From NCBI GenBank assembly GCA_046483065.1, contig JAWODW010000104.1:1-64000 (forward strand): a DNA stretch of 64,000 bases, read 5' to 3'. Numbering within the stretch: the first letter of the stretch is position 1; each line of letters starts with the position of its first letter. The stretch is from JAWVYT01 sp046483065. Its GTDB lineage: Bacteria; Gemmatimonadota; Gemmatimonadetes; Longimicrobiales; RSA9. Position numbers and translations under genes: made by a program. The notes below the pieces were generated by a model. The model saw only the letters and a list, made by a program, of their open reading frames with translations. It had not been told where the DNA came from and made no database searches. Below, one piece after another: positions 8,727-17,415 of this stretch.

Positions 8727-9720
8727 GCTCGGTGTGGCGGCGCTGATGCTCGTGGCTCTCATCGCCTACGGCGTGCTGGGCGGCGCAGACTTCGGTGGCG
8801 GGATCTGGGACGTGTTCGCGTCCGGGCCCCGGAAGGCGGATCAGCGGAAGACCATCGCCAACGCCATGGGGCCCGTCTGGGAGGCGAACCACGTCTGGCT
8901 GGTCTTCGTAATCGTGCTCCTCTTCGCCGGGTTCCCCCGGGCGTACTCCGCCCTCTCGGTGGGGCTGTTCCTGCCCTTCCACCTAGTGCTGCTGGGGATC
9001 ATCCTCCGGGGCGCTTCCTTCGTCTTCCGGGCATACAGCCCCGGGAAGGTCGGAGACCCCGATGGCGAGGGGGGCCGGCCGTGGGGCGTGGTGTTCGGCG
9101 TGGCCAGCATCATCACGCCGGTCCTGCTTGGGATGTCGCTGGGCGCCGTCTCCGCCGGCGGGTTCCACGTCGAGAGCGGTCAGGTCCGGCTGGACGGGAT
9201 CCCGTGGCTGGCCCCGGTGGCCATCGCGATCGGCGCCTTCGCCCTGGCCACGTGCGCGTACGTGGCCGCCGTCTTCCTGGCGTATGAGACCGAGGGCAGC
9301 CTCCGGGAGGACTTCCGGACGCGGGCGCTCATGGCCGGCACGGTGGTCGTGGCCCTTTCGGTGCTGCTGCTCCCGCTCCTGATCGCCGAGGCGTCGCACC
9401 TCTGGGAGGGGCTCCTGGCGCCCCGCACACTGCCGGTGGTGGGGGCCGGCGTGATCGCCGCGCTGGCCTCCGGGTGGTGGCTCCGAACTCGTCGCTATCG
9501 GCTCGCCCGGATCGCCGCCATCCTCCAGGTCGCATGCCTCCTGGCCGGGTGGGGGCTGGCCCAGTATCCGTACATCATCTACCCGGACGTGACGCTCGTG
9601 GACGCGGCGGCCCCCACGGTGACCCTCGACTTCATCCTGTACACGCTGCCGCTGGGGCTGCTGCTCCTGCTGCCCAGCCTTTGGTTCCTGTTCCGGGTGT
9701 TCAAGGGTGAGGTGCTGTAG
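8719..9720 (+). CDS. cydB: Cytochrome bd-type quinol oxidase subunit II
   Basis: CydB is the structural partner of CydA. The 333-residue protein has the typical start ELGVAALMLVALIAYGVLGG, then GADFGGGIWD, PVWEANHVWLVFV and FRAYSP segments conserved in CydB/CioB, with about eight to nine membrane helices. It overlaps cydA by eight bases and has a near-ideal Shine-Dalgarno (ggaggtga) inside the cydA end. No small CydX-like gene is evident after it. Instead a strong hairpin begins at the stop codon. No cydDC assembly exporter is in the window. Confidence 0.95.
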   Translation: MPELGVAALMLVALIAYGVLGGADFGGGIWDVFASGPRKADQRKTIANAMGPVWEANHVWLVFVIVLLFAGFPRAYSALSVGLFLPFHLVLLGIILRGASFVFRAYSPGKVGDPDGEGGRPWGVVFGVASIITPVLLGMSLGAVSAGGFHVESGQVRLDGIPWLAPVAIAIGAFALATCAYVAAVFLAYETEGSLREDFRTRALMAGTVVVALSVLLLPLLIAEASHLWEGLLAPRTLPVVGAGVIAALASGWWLRTRRYRLARIAAILQVACLLAGWGLAQYPYIIYPDVTLVDAAAPTVTLDFILYTLPLGLLLLLPSLWFLFRVFKGEVL

Positions 9721-9739
9721 GGGGCGCTGGCGCGCCCCC
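9720..9739 (+). terminator. Hairpin terminator after cydB
   Basis: The stem gggggcgc/gcgccccc (8 bp, perfect) with a four-base loop starts at the last base of the cydB stop codon. The following bases contain only a short T run, so termination may be weak or assisted by other factors. It cleanly ends the cydAB operon before the peroxiredoxin gene. Confidence 0.65.
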
Positions 9740-9835
9740 GTTGGTAGTCGGGGTCGGGCTCGTGGTCGGGTGGCACGGTTGTGGCAATGAGTGCGGTGAC
9801 CCATTTCCGTTACGGCAACAAGGAGACCTGAGCCC

Positions 9836-10300
9836 ATGATCGGTGAGGGGGACAGTGCCCCGGACTTCACACTCCAGGGCGTGAGCGGCGACGGCGAGGA
9901 AGTGACGGTGACGCTCTCGGAAATCGATGAGCCCGTGGCGCTCTACTTCTACCCGAAGGACGACACGCCCGGCTGCACTACGCAGGCGTGCGGGATCCGG
10001 GACGAGTGGAGCGTCCTCGAGAACGCCGACGCCCGGATCCTCGGCGTGAGCCCCGACGACATCCCGTCGCACAGGAAGTTCTCGGAGAAATACGATCTCC
10101 CGTTCACGATCCTCTCGGACCCCGAGGGGGAGGTGGCCGAGGCGTACGGCGTCTGGAAAGAGAAGAAGATGTTCGGGAACACCTTCATGGGCGTGGAGCG
10201 GAGCACGTTCATCATCGACGGCGACGGGCGAGTCACGGACGTGTGGAGGAAGGTGAAAGCCAAGAAGCACACCGACCAGCTCCTCGAGGTGCTCGCTTGA
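9836..10300 (+). CDS. bcp: Thioredoxin-dependent peroxiredoxin (Bcp/PrxQ family)
   Basis: This 154-residue cytosolic thiol peroxidase reduces H2O2 and organic peroxides. The active-site motif is PGCTTQAC: Cys47 is the peroxidatic residue and Cys52, five residues later, is the resolving Cys of the atypical two-Cys PrxQ type. Other family marks are APDFTL near the start, YFYPKDDTPGCT, and KYDLPFTILSD. A good ribosome site (aaggag) precedes the ATG by about ten bases. The histidine kinase gene starts four bases after the stop, so the peroxiredoxin and the sensor are probably co-transcribed. Confidence 0.93.
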   Translation: MIGEGDSAPDFTLQGVSGDGEEVTVTLSEIDEPVALYFYPKDDTPGCTTQACGIRDEWSVLENADARILGVSPDDIPSHRKFSEKYDLPFTILSDPEGEVAEAYGVWKEKKMFGNTFMGVERSTFIIDGDGRVTDVWRKVKAKKHTDQLLEVLA

Positions 10301-10303
10301 CGG

Positions 10304-12817
10304 ATGCCTGACCCGGAGCGAACGCGGCGAAGGCTGCAGGCCCAGACGGGAGCCGCCCGGGTCCTCCTGTCCAGCGACACGGTGCACGAAGGGGTCAACG
10401 CCCTGCTCCGTGTGGTCTGCGAGAGCCACGGCTGGCCGGTGGGCGAGTACTGGGCGCCGAGTCCCGAGGGCCCCGTGCTGCGGCTCGAGGCCCAGTGGAC
10501 GGACCCCCGGGCGGATGTGGCCCCCCTGGTCGAAGCCACCCGCTCGCTGACCGTGGAGTCCGGATCGGGGCTCGCCGGGCGGGTCTGGGACCGGGACCGA
10601 CCGATCCGGGTGCCCCGGGTCGCCGACGACCCCGAGGTCATCCGGGCGGACGCGGCCGCCCGATCCGGGCTCCAGGGGGCCTACGCCGTCCCGGTACCAG
10701 TCACCGGCACCAACGCCGTACTCCTCTTCCTGGACGGCGCCCCGGCGGATGGCGACCCCGAGCTCCTCGATGGCCTGGCGGCGCTCGGTGCCCAGCTCGG
10801 TCAGTTCATCGACCGGCGTCGGGCCGAGGAAGGGCTGCGAGAGAGCGAGGACCGGTTCCGTACCTTCGCACGCACCGTCCCCGACCCGGCCTTCCTCCTG
10901 GATCGATCGGGTCGGATCCTCTACGCCAATGACGCCGTCACGGACACCTTCGGCTACGAGCCGCGGGAGCTCTACGGCGAGTCCTTCACCGATCTGCTCC
11001 CGGACCGCCACCACGAGCGGCACCGGAAGGGGTTGGAGCAGTACCGGGAGAGCGGCACCCGGGGGGTCTCCTGGGCCACGTTCGAGCTGGAAGGACGGAA
11101 GAAGGATGGGAACGAGGTCCCCCTCGAGATCACCTACGGCACATTCGAGAAGGATGGGGAACGGTACTTCACCGCCGTGGCCCGGGACGTCACCGACCGG
11201 CTCCTGAGCGAGGACCGGCTCCGGTTCCAGGCCCGCCTCCTGGACGCCGTGGGCGAGGCCGTCATCGCCACCCAGCTCGATGGTACGGTCCTGTACTGGA
11301 ACGACGCCGCCGAGCGGCTCTACGGCTGGAGCGCGGGTGAGGTCATGGGCCGAACGGTGAACCAGATCACGCCAGCGAACGTATCCCGGTCGCAGGCGGA
11401 GGAGATCATGCATCGGCTCCGGGAGGGCGCGAGCTGGTCCGGCGAGTTCCTGGTCCAGGACAAGTCGGGGCGAGAGTTCCCCGTCATGGTGACCGACTCG
11501 CCGTTCCTCGACGAGGACGGCGAGATCGTGGGGATGATCGGCACATCGTCGGACATCTCCGAACGGAAGCGTGGGGAGGCGGGACAACGCTTCCTGTCCG
11601 AGGCGGGTCGCGTCCTGGCGGCGTCTCTGGACTACCAGACGACGGTGCGTACCGTGGCGCGCCTCGCCGTCCCGGTGCTCGGGGACTTCTGCCTGGTCCA
11701 GGTGATGGGCGACGAGGGCGAGCTGGAGACGGTCGCGGAAGTCTCCGACAATGATGACGAGCAGCTCCGCGGGCTGGAGGAGTGGGCGGAGGGAGAGGGC
11801 CGCGCCGCGATCATCGACGTGCTCCGCCGCTGCGAGGCCGTGGCTGCCCCCGCAAGCGACGGCCCCGTGACGCTGGAGGACGACGCGCTCCGGGCGCTGG
11901 GGTTCCACACGGCGCTATGCGTGCCGCTCCAGGCACGGGGCAACGCCCTGGGTGTCATGACCCTGGCGAGGCGCACCACGTGGGACGCCGCCGACATCCG
12001 CCTGGTGGCGGAGCTCGGCCGACGGGCCGCGCTGGCCATGGACAACGCCCGTCTCTACCGGGACGCCCAGGAGGCGAACCGTGCGAAGGCCGACTTCCTC
12101 GCCGTGGTCTCCCACGAGCTCCGGACCCCGCTGAACGCTATCGGCGGCTACGCGGACCTCCTGGAGAGTGGTGCGAAGGGCGAGCTCACCGAGGGGCAGG
12201 CCCGCTACGTCGAGCGCATCAAGCTGGGCTCCAGCCACCTGGCGCACCTCATCGACGAGATCCTGACGTTCGCCCGGGTCGAGGCCCGTCGCGAGCAGCT
12301 CCTCTTCCGCTCCACCGACCTGGGCCGGGTGGCCCGGGACGCCATGGCTGTGGTGGAGCCCCAGGCCGAAGAAGACGAGCTGGAGCTGAACCTGGACGTC
12401 CCGGAGGTGGGGCCCGAGCTCGTGACCGACGCCGACAAGGTCCGACAGGTGGTGGTGAACCTCCTCTCCAACGCCGCCAAGTACACGGAGGAAGGGTCGG
12501 TGACGCTCACCGTCCGGGGCACGGAGAACGGCGGGGGCGAGCTGAGTGTGTCCGACACGGGGATCGGGATCGAGGCCGAGAATCTCGCCAGGATCTTCGA
12601 GCCTTTCTGGCAGGCGGAATCACCCAACACCCGTCGGGCTGGGGGTACAGGGCTGGGGCTCAGCGTGAACCAGCGCCTGGTCAGCCTGCTGGGTGGGACC
12701 CTGGAGGTGGAGAGCGAGCCGGGGGTGGGGAGCACGTTCACGGTCCGGCTCCCGGCCAGGCCGCCGAAGAAACGGCCCGACGTGGACCGGGCCACGGGCG
12801 ACATCGACCCGGGCTGA
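10304..12817 (+). CDS. Multisensor hybrid-free histidine kinase (GAF-PAS-PAS-GAF-HisKA-HATPase)
   Basis: An 837-residue soluble sensor kinase with no membrane segment. In order: a GAF domain (about 15-165), two PAS domains (about 175-300 and 305-430, each ending in a PAC-like DITERK/DVTDR stretch), a second GAF (about 435-590), a dimerisation/phosphoacceptor domain with phospho-His 604 in VVSHELRTPLN, and an ATPase domain with N (NLLSNAAKYTEEG), G1 (DTGIGIE) and G2 (GTGLGLS) boxes. No receiver domain or adjacent response regulator is present, so the partner must be elsewhere. Its start four bases after the peroxiredoxin suggests a link with redox or oxygen sensing, which is an inference. Confidence 0.92.
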   Translation: MPDPERTRRRLQAQTGAARVLLSSDTVHEGVNALLRVVCESHGWPVGEYWAPSPEGPVLRLEAQWTDPRADVAPLVEATRSLTVESGSGLAGRVWDRDRPIRVPRVADDPEVIRADAAARSGLQGAYAVPVPVTGTNAVLLFLDGAPADGDPELLDGLAALGAQLGQFIDRRRAEEGLRESEDRFRTFARTVPDPAFLLDRSGRILYANDAVTDTFGYEPRELYGESFTDLLPDRHHERHRKGLEQYRESGTRGVSWATFELEGRKKDGNEVPLEITYGTFEKDGERYFTAVARDVTDRLLSEDRLRFQARLLDAVGEAVIATQLDGTVLYWNDAAERLYGWSAGEVMGRTVNQITPANVSRSQAEEIMHRLREGASWSGEFLVQDKSGREFPVMVTDSPFLDEDGEIVGMIGTSSDISERKRGEAGQRFLSEAGRVLAASLDYQTTVRTVARLAVPVLGDFCLVQVMGDEGELETVAEVSDNDDEQLRGLEEWAEGEGRAAIIDVLRRCEAVAAPASDGPVTLEDDALRALGFHTALCVPLQARGNALGVMTLARRTTWDAADIRLVAELGRRAALAMDNARLYRDAQEANRAKADFLAVVSHELRTPLNAIGGYADLLESGAKGELTEGQARYVERIKLGSSHLAHLIDEILTFARVEARREQLLFRSTDLGRVARDAMAVVEPQAEEDELELNLDVPEVGPELVTDADKVRQVVVNLLSNAAKYTEEGSVTLTVRGTENGGGELSVSDTGIGIEAENLARIFEPFWQAESPNTRRAGGTGLGLSVNQRLVSLLGGTLEVESEPGVGSTFTVRLPARPPKKRPDVDRATGDIDPG

Positions 12818-12829
12818 ACGGGCCGCGGT

Positions 12830-13150
12830 TCAGACGGCCTCGGTCTTCACGGCGGTACCGTAGCACATGATCTCGGCGGCGGCGGACATGATCATGGACG
12901 TCTGGAACCGGGTCATGATGATGGCATCGGCGCCGAGGGCGTCGGCCTCGTTGATCATGCGGTCGATCGCCTGCTCGCGGGCCTCCGCAAGCATCTTCGT
13001 GTACTCGCCGATCTCGCCGCCGGCCATGGCCCGGAACACCGCCATGATGTCACGCCCGATGAACCGGGCCCGGATCGTGTTCCCGCGCACGAGTCCGAGG
13101 TTCTCCGTCACCCGACGGCCGTGGATATCGCCTGTGGTCGTCACGATCAT
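12830..13150 (-). CDS. YbjQ/UPF0145 family protein
   Basis: A 106-residue cytosolic protein of the YbjQ (heavy-metal-binding-like) family. Characteristic segments are the start IVTTTGDIHGRRV, LVRGNTIRARFIGRDI, GGEIGEYTKML, ALGADAII and IMCYGTAV. These proteins form small pentameric rings; their biochemical role is unsettled. The start at 13150 was chosen because the family begins at this methionine and it overlaps the stop of the upstream anti-sigma-like gene (ATGA). It is the last gene of a sigma/anti-sigma/YbjQ operon. Confidence 0.85.
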   Translation of the reverse strand: MIVTTTGDIHGRRVTENLGLVRGNTIRARFIGRDIMAVFRAMAGGEIGEYTKMLAEAREQAIDRMINEADALGADAIIMTRFQTSMIMSAAAEIMCYGTAVKTEAV

Positions 13151-13560
13151 CGTCTGATCTCCCTGTAGGGATCCGTCTTCAGGTCTCGCCATCGATCCGT
13201 CAGCGCGCTCACCAGGAGCATGCCCAGCCCCACGACGACCGCGCTGGTCGCCATCTTCTCCCACAGCGCCTCGGCGCCCGTCAGGTACGTGTAGGCCCCG
13301 TAGGCCGCCCAGATGACGGCGCCGACCAGGAATAGGACCCAGCCCACCGGCCGCGTCAGCCGCCGGTTCACCGCTTCCCAGACCGTCCGCTCGGGCTCCA
13401 TCTGTGCACCCATGTGGTTCAGGTCCGCCTTCATCCGCCGGAAGAGAGTGTACTCCCGGCGGAGCTCCGTGCTCGCTTCCAGCGCCGCCTCGACCTGCCG
13501 GGCCCGCTCGGCCGGCAGCTCGCCATCGAGGTAGCGCATGAGCTGTTCGTGGCTGATCAC
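13147..13560 (-). CDS. Putative anti-sigma factor, membrane-anchored
   Basis: A 137-residue protein encoded immediately after an ECF sigma gene, with a GTGA overlap. The N-terminus has the anti-sigma-like SHEQLMRYLDGELP stretch, but the usual zinc HxxxCxxC motif is absent, so it would be a non-zinc member. Two membrane helices follow at about residues 72-90 and 105-122. Position and topology suggest that it holds the partner sigma factor at the membrane. GTG start, chosen for the overlap and for the conserved beginning. Confidence 0.72.
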   Translation of the reverse strand: MISHEQLMRYLDGELPAERARQVEAALEASTELRREYTLFRRMKADLNHMGAQMEPERTVWEAVNRRLTRPVGWVLFLVGAVIWAAYGAYTYLTGAEALWEKMATSAVVVGLGMLLVSALTDRWRDLKTDPYREIRR

Positions 13561-14135
13561 GGGTACTCCACCCCCATCTCGTCCAACACGTCCTTCAGCG
13601 CACGCCGGGCGTGGTACAGTCGGCTCGCGACGGTCCCCTCCGGGACGCCCACGGCCTCGGCGATCTCGTCGTAACTGAGCCCCTGGATCTCCTTGAGCAC
13701 GAGCACCTCGCGGTGGTCGATGGAGACTCGCCCGAGGCCGGCCCACAGGAGGTCACGGGCCTCCTCCCGGTGCCGGGCGCGCTCCGGGTCCGACGACGAC
13801 GGCAGGCGCTCGGCCATGACCGACGTCATCGGCTGCGTGTCGAACCCCGCCTTCCGCCGCCGCAGCATGTCCCGGCACTGGTTCCGCAGGATCTGGAGGA
13901 ACCACGGCCGGAAGCTGCGTCCCAGCTCGAACCGGTCGAGTGCGCCGTACGCTTTGATGAATGCCTCCTGCACGGCGTCGCTGGCCGCATCTCCGTCCCC
14001 CATGATGGCGGCGGCCACCCGATGGGCCTCCGCCTCGTAGGTCCGGACCAGCGGCTCGAAGAACTCCCGACCGCCTTCCTGGACCTTGCGGATGAGCTGG
14101 CTCTCCAACTCCCGCGGTTGGTCCGTCATACGCAT
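13557..14135 (-). CDS. ECF-type RNA polymerase sigma factor
   Basis: A 192-residue extracytoplasmic-function sigma factor. Region 2 includes DAVQEAFIKAYGALDRF and FRPWFLQILRNQCRD, which contact core polymerase and the -10 element. Region 4 includes LKEIQGLSYDEIAEAVGVPEGTVASRLYHARR, a helix-turn-helix for -35 recognition. Two in-frame starts are possible (14135 and 14129); the outer one is given. The cognate anti-sigma gene overlaps its stop. Transcription probably starts in the 76-base divergent gap shared with the Ada-like gene, which ECF systems often autoregulate. Confidence 0.9.
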   Translation of the reverse strand: MRMTDQPRELESQLIRKVQEGGREFFEPLVRTYEAEAHRVAAAIMGDGDAASDAVQEAFIKAYGALDRFELGRSFRPWFLQILRNQCRDMLRRRKAGFDTQPMTSVMAERLPSSSDPERARHREEARDLLWAGLGRVSIDHREVLVLKEIQGLSYDEIAEAVGVPEGTVASRLYHARRALKDVLDEMGVEYP

Positions 14136-14211
14136 CTGCGGTGAAATCCCTTCAAAGGAGCGCCTCTCTCCGAGCAAGATCCGGGTCGCGCTCGAGGCGG
14201 CGAACACGGTA

Positions 14212-15102
14212 ATGTACGGCGTCGACGCGCAGATAACAGCACCGGGGGAGGTCGTGGCCGGAAGCCGGGTGCAGGACGTGGAGGACTATCGACGCGTGGC
14301 GGCGGCCATCGAGTACATCGATGCCCACGCCCGCAGCCAGCCGTCGCTGGATGACGTGGCCGGGGCCGTGGGGCTGAGCCCCCACCACTTCCACCGTCTC
14401 TTCCGGCGCTGGGCCGGGACCACGCCGAAACGGTTCCTTCAGCTCCTCACCCTGGAAGACGCCAAGCGTCGCCTCGAGGCCTCCCGGAGCGTCCTCCACA
14501 CGGCGTACGAAGTGGGGCTCTCGGGACCGGGCCGACTCCACGACCTCTTCGTCACCCTCGCCGGCGTGACCCCGGGCGAGTTCGCCGACGGCGGCGACGG
14601 CGTGGAGATCACGGTGGGAACCACGCCCTCCCCCTTCGGCATCGCGTTCGTCGGCCGGACCCCGCGGGGCGTCTGCCACCTGTCGTTTGTCGATGGCGGC
14701 GGCGAGACGGCGGCCGTCGAACCCGAGCTGGCCGAGCTGGCCGACGCATGGCCCGAGGCCCGCTTCCACCGGGATGACGGGGTAGCCCGCTCGCTGGGCG
14801 AGGCCATCTTCGGCGGCGACCGCCCACCGCTCCACGTGCGCGGCACGAACTTCCAGCTCGGGGTTTGGCGGGCGCTCCTGTCGATCCCCGAGGGCCAGGT
14901 GGCGGCGTACGGCGACGTGGCCGAGGGGCTGGGCCGACCGGAAGCGGCACGGGCCGTTGCCGGAGCGGTGTCACGGAACCGGGTGGCCTGGCTGATCCCC
15001 TGCCACCGGGTCATCCGGAAGGTGGGCGAGGCCGGCGGGTACCGGTGGGGGACGTCCCGGAAGCGGGCCATGCTGGCGTGGGAGGCGGCGCAAACGGAGT
15101 AA
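14212..15102 (+). CDS. AraC-type regulator fused to O6-alkylguanine-DNA alkyltransferase (Ada-like)
   Basis: A 296-residue bifunctional DNA-repair protein. Residues about 25-125 form an AraC/XylS helix-turn-helix (LDDVAGAVGLSPHHFHRLFRRW...). The C-terminal part is an MGMT domain with the suicide cysteine Cys264 in PCHRVI, and the NFQLGVWRALLSIPEG DNA-binding region. The Cys-rich methyl-phosphotriester domain of full E. coli Ada is missing, so it matches the shorter AraC-MGMT class. The ATG at 14212 is the first start downstream of the divergent ECF sigma promoter region; an upstream frame would overlap that gene. It should directly reverse O6-methylguanine and may regulate itself. Confidence 0.91.
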   Translation: MYGVDAQITAPGEVVAGSRVQDVEDYRRVAAAIEYIDAHARSQPSLDDVAGAVGLSPHHFHRLFRRWAGTTPKRFLQLLTLEDAKRRLEASRSVLHTAYEVGLSGPGRLHDLFVTLAGVTPGEFADGGDGVEITVGTTPSPFGIAFVGRTPRGVCHLSFVDGGGETAAVEPELAELADAWPEARFHRDDGVARSLGEAIFGGDRPPLHVRGTNFQLGVWRALLSIPEGQVAAYGDVAEGLGRPEAARAVAGAVSRNRVAWLIPCHRVIRKVGEAGGYRWGTSRKRAMLAWEAAQTE

Positions 15103-15239
15103 TCACGGCAGCACCGGGGGCGCCGATGGGCGGCCGGCGGCGGAGCCCCGTCTTCCTCAAGAGGCGCACGGCCTCCTCGACGGTCCAGGGTCAGTGGCAC
15201 TCGAACAGGGGCGGTCTCAGCATCGACCCGCCCTGCCGG

Positions 15240-15746
<507 letters not shown>

Positions 15747-15846
15747 GGTTCCTCCGTCAGGATCGGGTCGCGCGGTCGGGATCTCGGGGAATTGTCACTT
15801 CGCTCCAAGATATGCCCGGGAACGGACTTCGTCCAACGGGCCTCGC

Positions 15847-16404
15847 TCAGACGTGCTCGGTGAGCTCGGCAGCCGGCGTGCGCTCCTTGGCGTCGGGTAC
15901 CTCGGCGGGCTCGCCCAGGAACACGATGGCTGCCAGGCGATGGTCGGCGGGGACATCCAGCGCCTCCCGCAGTGACGGCTCGCCCATGACGGCGCCCGTC
16001 TTGATGTGCGTGCCGAGCCCCCGGGCCACGGCGGCCAGGCACAGGTTCTGGACGGCCATGAACGCGGTGGCGTAGTCTTCCTCCCGGATCTCCGGGTTCT
16101 CGTCCTCGTGGACCAGCACGGCGATCATGGACGGGATCGAGAGGTTGTAGCCCACCACCTTGTCCACGATCTGCCGGGCGACGTCCGGCTCGTCCACGTT
16201 CTTCGCTTTCCGCGCGCCCAGCGCCTCGCCGTACGCCCGCTTCGCAGCGTCGCTCATGACTCGGAACCGGAGCGGCTCGGTCATGCGGTGGTTCGGCGCC
16301 AGTACCGCCAGCTGCAGAAGCTCGCGGATGGTGCCGTCGGGGACGGTGGCGTCGGTGTACTCCTTCACGGAAACGCGGGTACGGATGGCTTCGTCGACGT
16401 GCAT
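15847..16404 (-). CDS. Nitroreductase family FMN oxidoreductase
   Basis: A 185-residue FMN-dependent, NAD(P)H-using oxidoreductase of the NfsA/NfnB superfamily. The N-terminal RTRVSVKEYTD and APNHRMTEPLRF segments bind FMN phosphate and the isoalloxazine, and AVQNLCLAAVARGLGTHIKTG is the classic dimer/FMN segment. The physiological substrate is unknown: nitro compounds, quinones or flavins are typical for the family. The ATG at 16404 matches the usual family start; the frame is open further upstream without similarity. It is a single gene, 100 bases from the SPOR lipoprotein. Confidence 0.88.
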   Translation of the reverse strand: MHVDEAIRTRVSVKEYTDATVPDGTIRELLQLAVLAPNHRMTEPLRFRVMSDAAKRAYGEALGARKAKNVDEPDVARQIVDKVVGYNLSIPSMIAVLVHEDENPEIREEDYATAFMAVQNLCLAAVARGLGTHIKTGAVMGEPSLREALDVPADHRLAAIVFLGEPAEVPDAKERTPAAELTEHV

Positions 16405-16743
16405 TCGGCTCTCTGACGGGTTCGGAATGAAAAGGGTGATCCGGCCGGCCGTACTGCAGGCCGTGTGCCGACGGATGGCGCCGATCAGGCGCCAGCGCAC
16501 GGCAGCGGTCGCGCGCTGGTCGGCGAGTCGCCGCGGCCCCGGAGCCGCGATGTGGTCGGTGTAGACGGCCCGGCCCGTGGACTTGGCCATCCCGTCGGGC
16601 CGGGCGAGGCGTTCACCTTCAGGATCGAGCTTCAGGATCGAGCTCGAGGCAGCAGCCCGGCAAGCTCGACGGGGTTCGACGTGTTTGACGTGAGTTCACC
16701 TTCTCGGCCATCTTGACGGCCGGTTCACGGACGGAGGAGGCGT
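16405..16743. other. Non-coding gap with a short direct repeat
   Basis: This is a 339-base stretch between the divergent nitroreductase and MobA-like genes and must hold both promoters. The only structure I can name is a perfect 13-base direct repeat (ttcaggatcgagc, 16618-16630 and 16631-16643) followed by a partial third copy. No confident -35/-10 pair or open frame with known similarity was seen. Confidence 0.5.
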
Positions 16744-17415
16744 ATGCGCGAGTCAAAGGAAGCGGTGGCAGGGCTGGTTCTGGCTGCCGGGCGCTCGACC
16801 CGGATGGGGGAGCCGAAGCCGCTCCTCGAAATCGATGGGCGGACATTCCTCCAGGCCGCGGTGGAAGCGCTCCGGGACGGGGGATGCGAGACGGTGACGG
16901 CGGTGATCGCATCGCCCGACGCGGCCTTCGCGGCCCGCTCCGCGGGCGCCGCCATCGCCCAGGGCCGGCCCGACGGCGAGCAGATCGACTCGCTCCGGAG
17001 CGGGCTCGACGCGCTCGACGCGCTCGACGCGGTGGACGACGCCCTGGAAGGCGCTCCCCACGACGCCCCGGACGGCGCCCGGCAGGGCCGCGTGGATGCC
17101 GTGGTGGTGCTCCCGGTGGACCACCCCCGTGTACGCCCGGCTACCATCGGGACGCTGATCAGCGCCTGGCGGGCCGAGCCCGAAGCCATGGTCCGCCCCG
17201 TCCACCGCGGCCGACCCGGCCACCCCACCCTCTTCCCCCGCCGCATCTGGGCCGCGCTCCGGGACCCCGCGCTGCCCGATGGCGCCCGATCCGTGGTGGA
17301 GGCCGGCCCCGTGGTGGACGTGCCGGTAGACGACCCCGGGGTGCTCGTGGACATCGACACGCCCGCGGACTACCGCGAGCACGCCGGCGACGGGCACCCG
17401 GACGGTCCATCGTGA
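16744..17415 (+). CDS. MobA/MocA-like molybdenum cofactor nucleotidyltransferase
   Basis: A 223-residue NTP transferase-like protein. The N-terminal signature LVLAAGRSTRMGEPKPLLE (about residues 11-29) binds the nucleotide, and the metal-binding VLPVDHPRV occupies the usual LPxDxP position. It is closest in style to MocA/CoxE-linked proteins that add CMP or GMP to molybdopterin. A low-complexity insert (ALDALDAVDD) encoded by a 9-base repeat lies near residue 90. The stop overlaps the GTG of an XdhC-like gene, so the product probably works in Mo-cofactor maturation for a molybdo-enzyme. Confidence 0.82.
   Translation: MRESKEAVAGLVLAAGRSTRMGEPKPLLEIDGRTFLQAAVEALRDGGCETVTAVIASPDAAFAARSAGAAIAQGRPDGEQIDSLRSGLDALDALDAVDDALEGAPHDAPDGARQGRVDAVVVLPVDHPRVRPATIGTLISAWRAEPEAMVRPVHRGRPGHPTLFPRRIWAALRDPALPDGARSVVEAGPVVDVPVDDPGVLVDIDTPADYREHAGDGHPDGPS

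Noticed and set aside
9701..11908. Long antisense open frames, for example 9701-11908, 30503-33253, 35296-37734 and 51583-54750
   Set aside because: They are mirror frames of genuine genes in very GC-rich DNA: low-complexity Arg/Pro/His-rich translations without domains, each opposite a gene with clear motifs.
15103..15239. Small gene between the Ada-like and SPOR genes
   Set aside because: Only a short frame without ribosome site or similarity; treated as non-coding.
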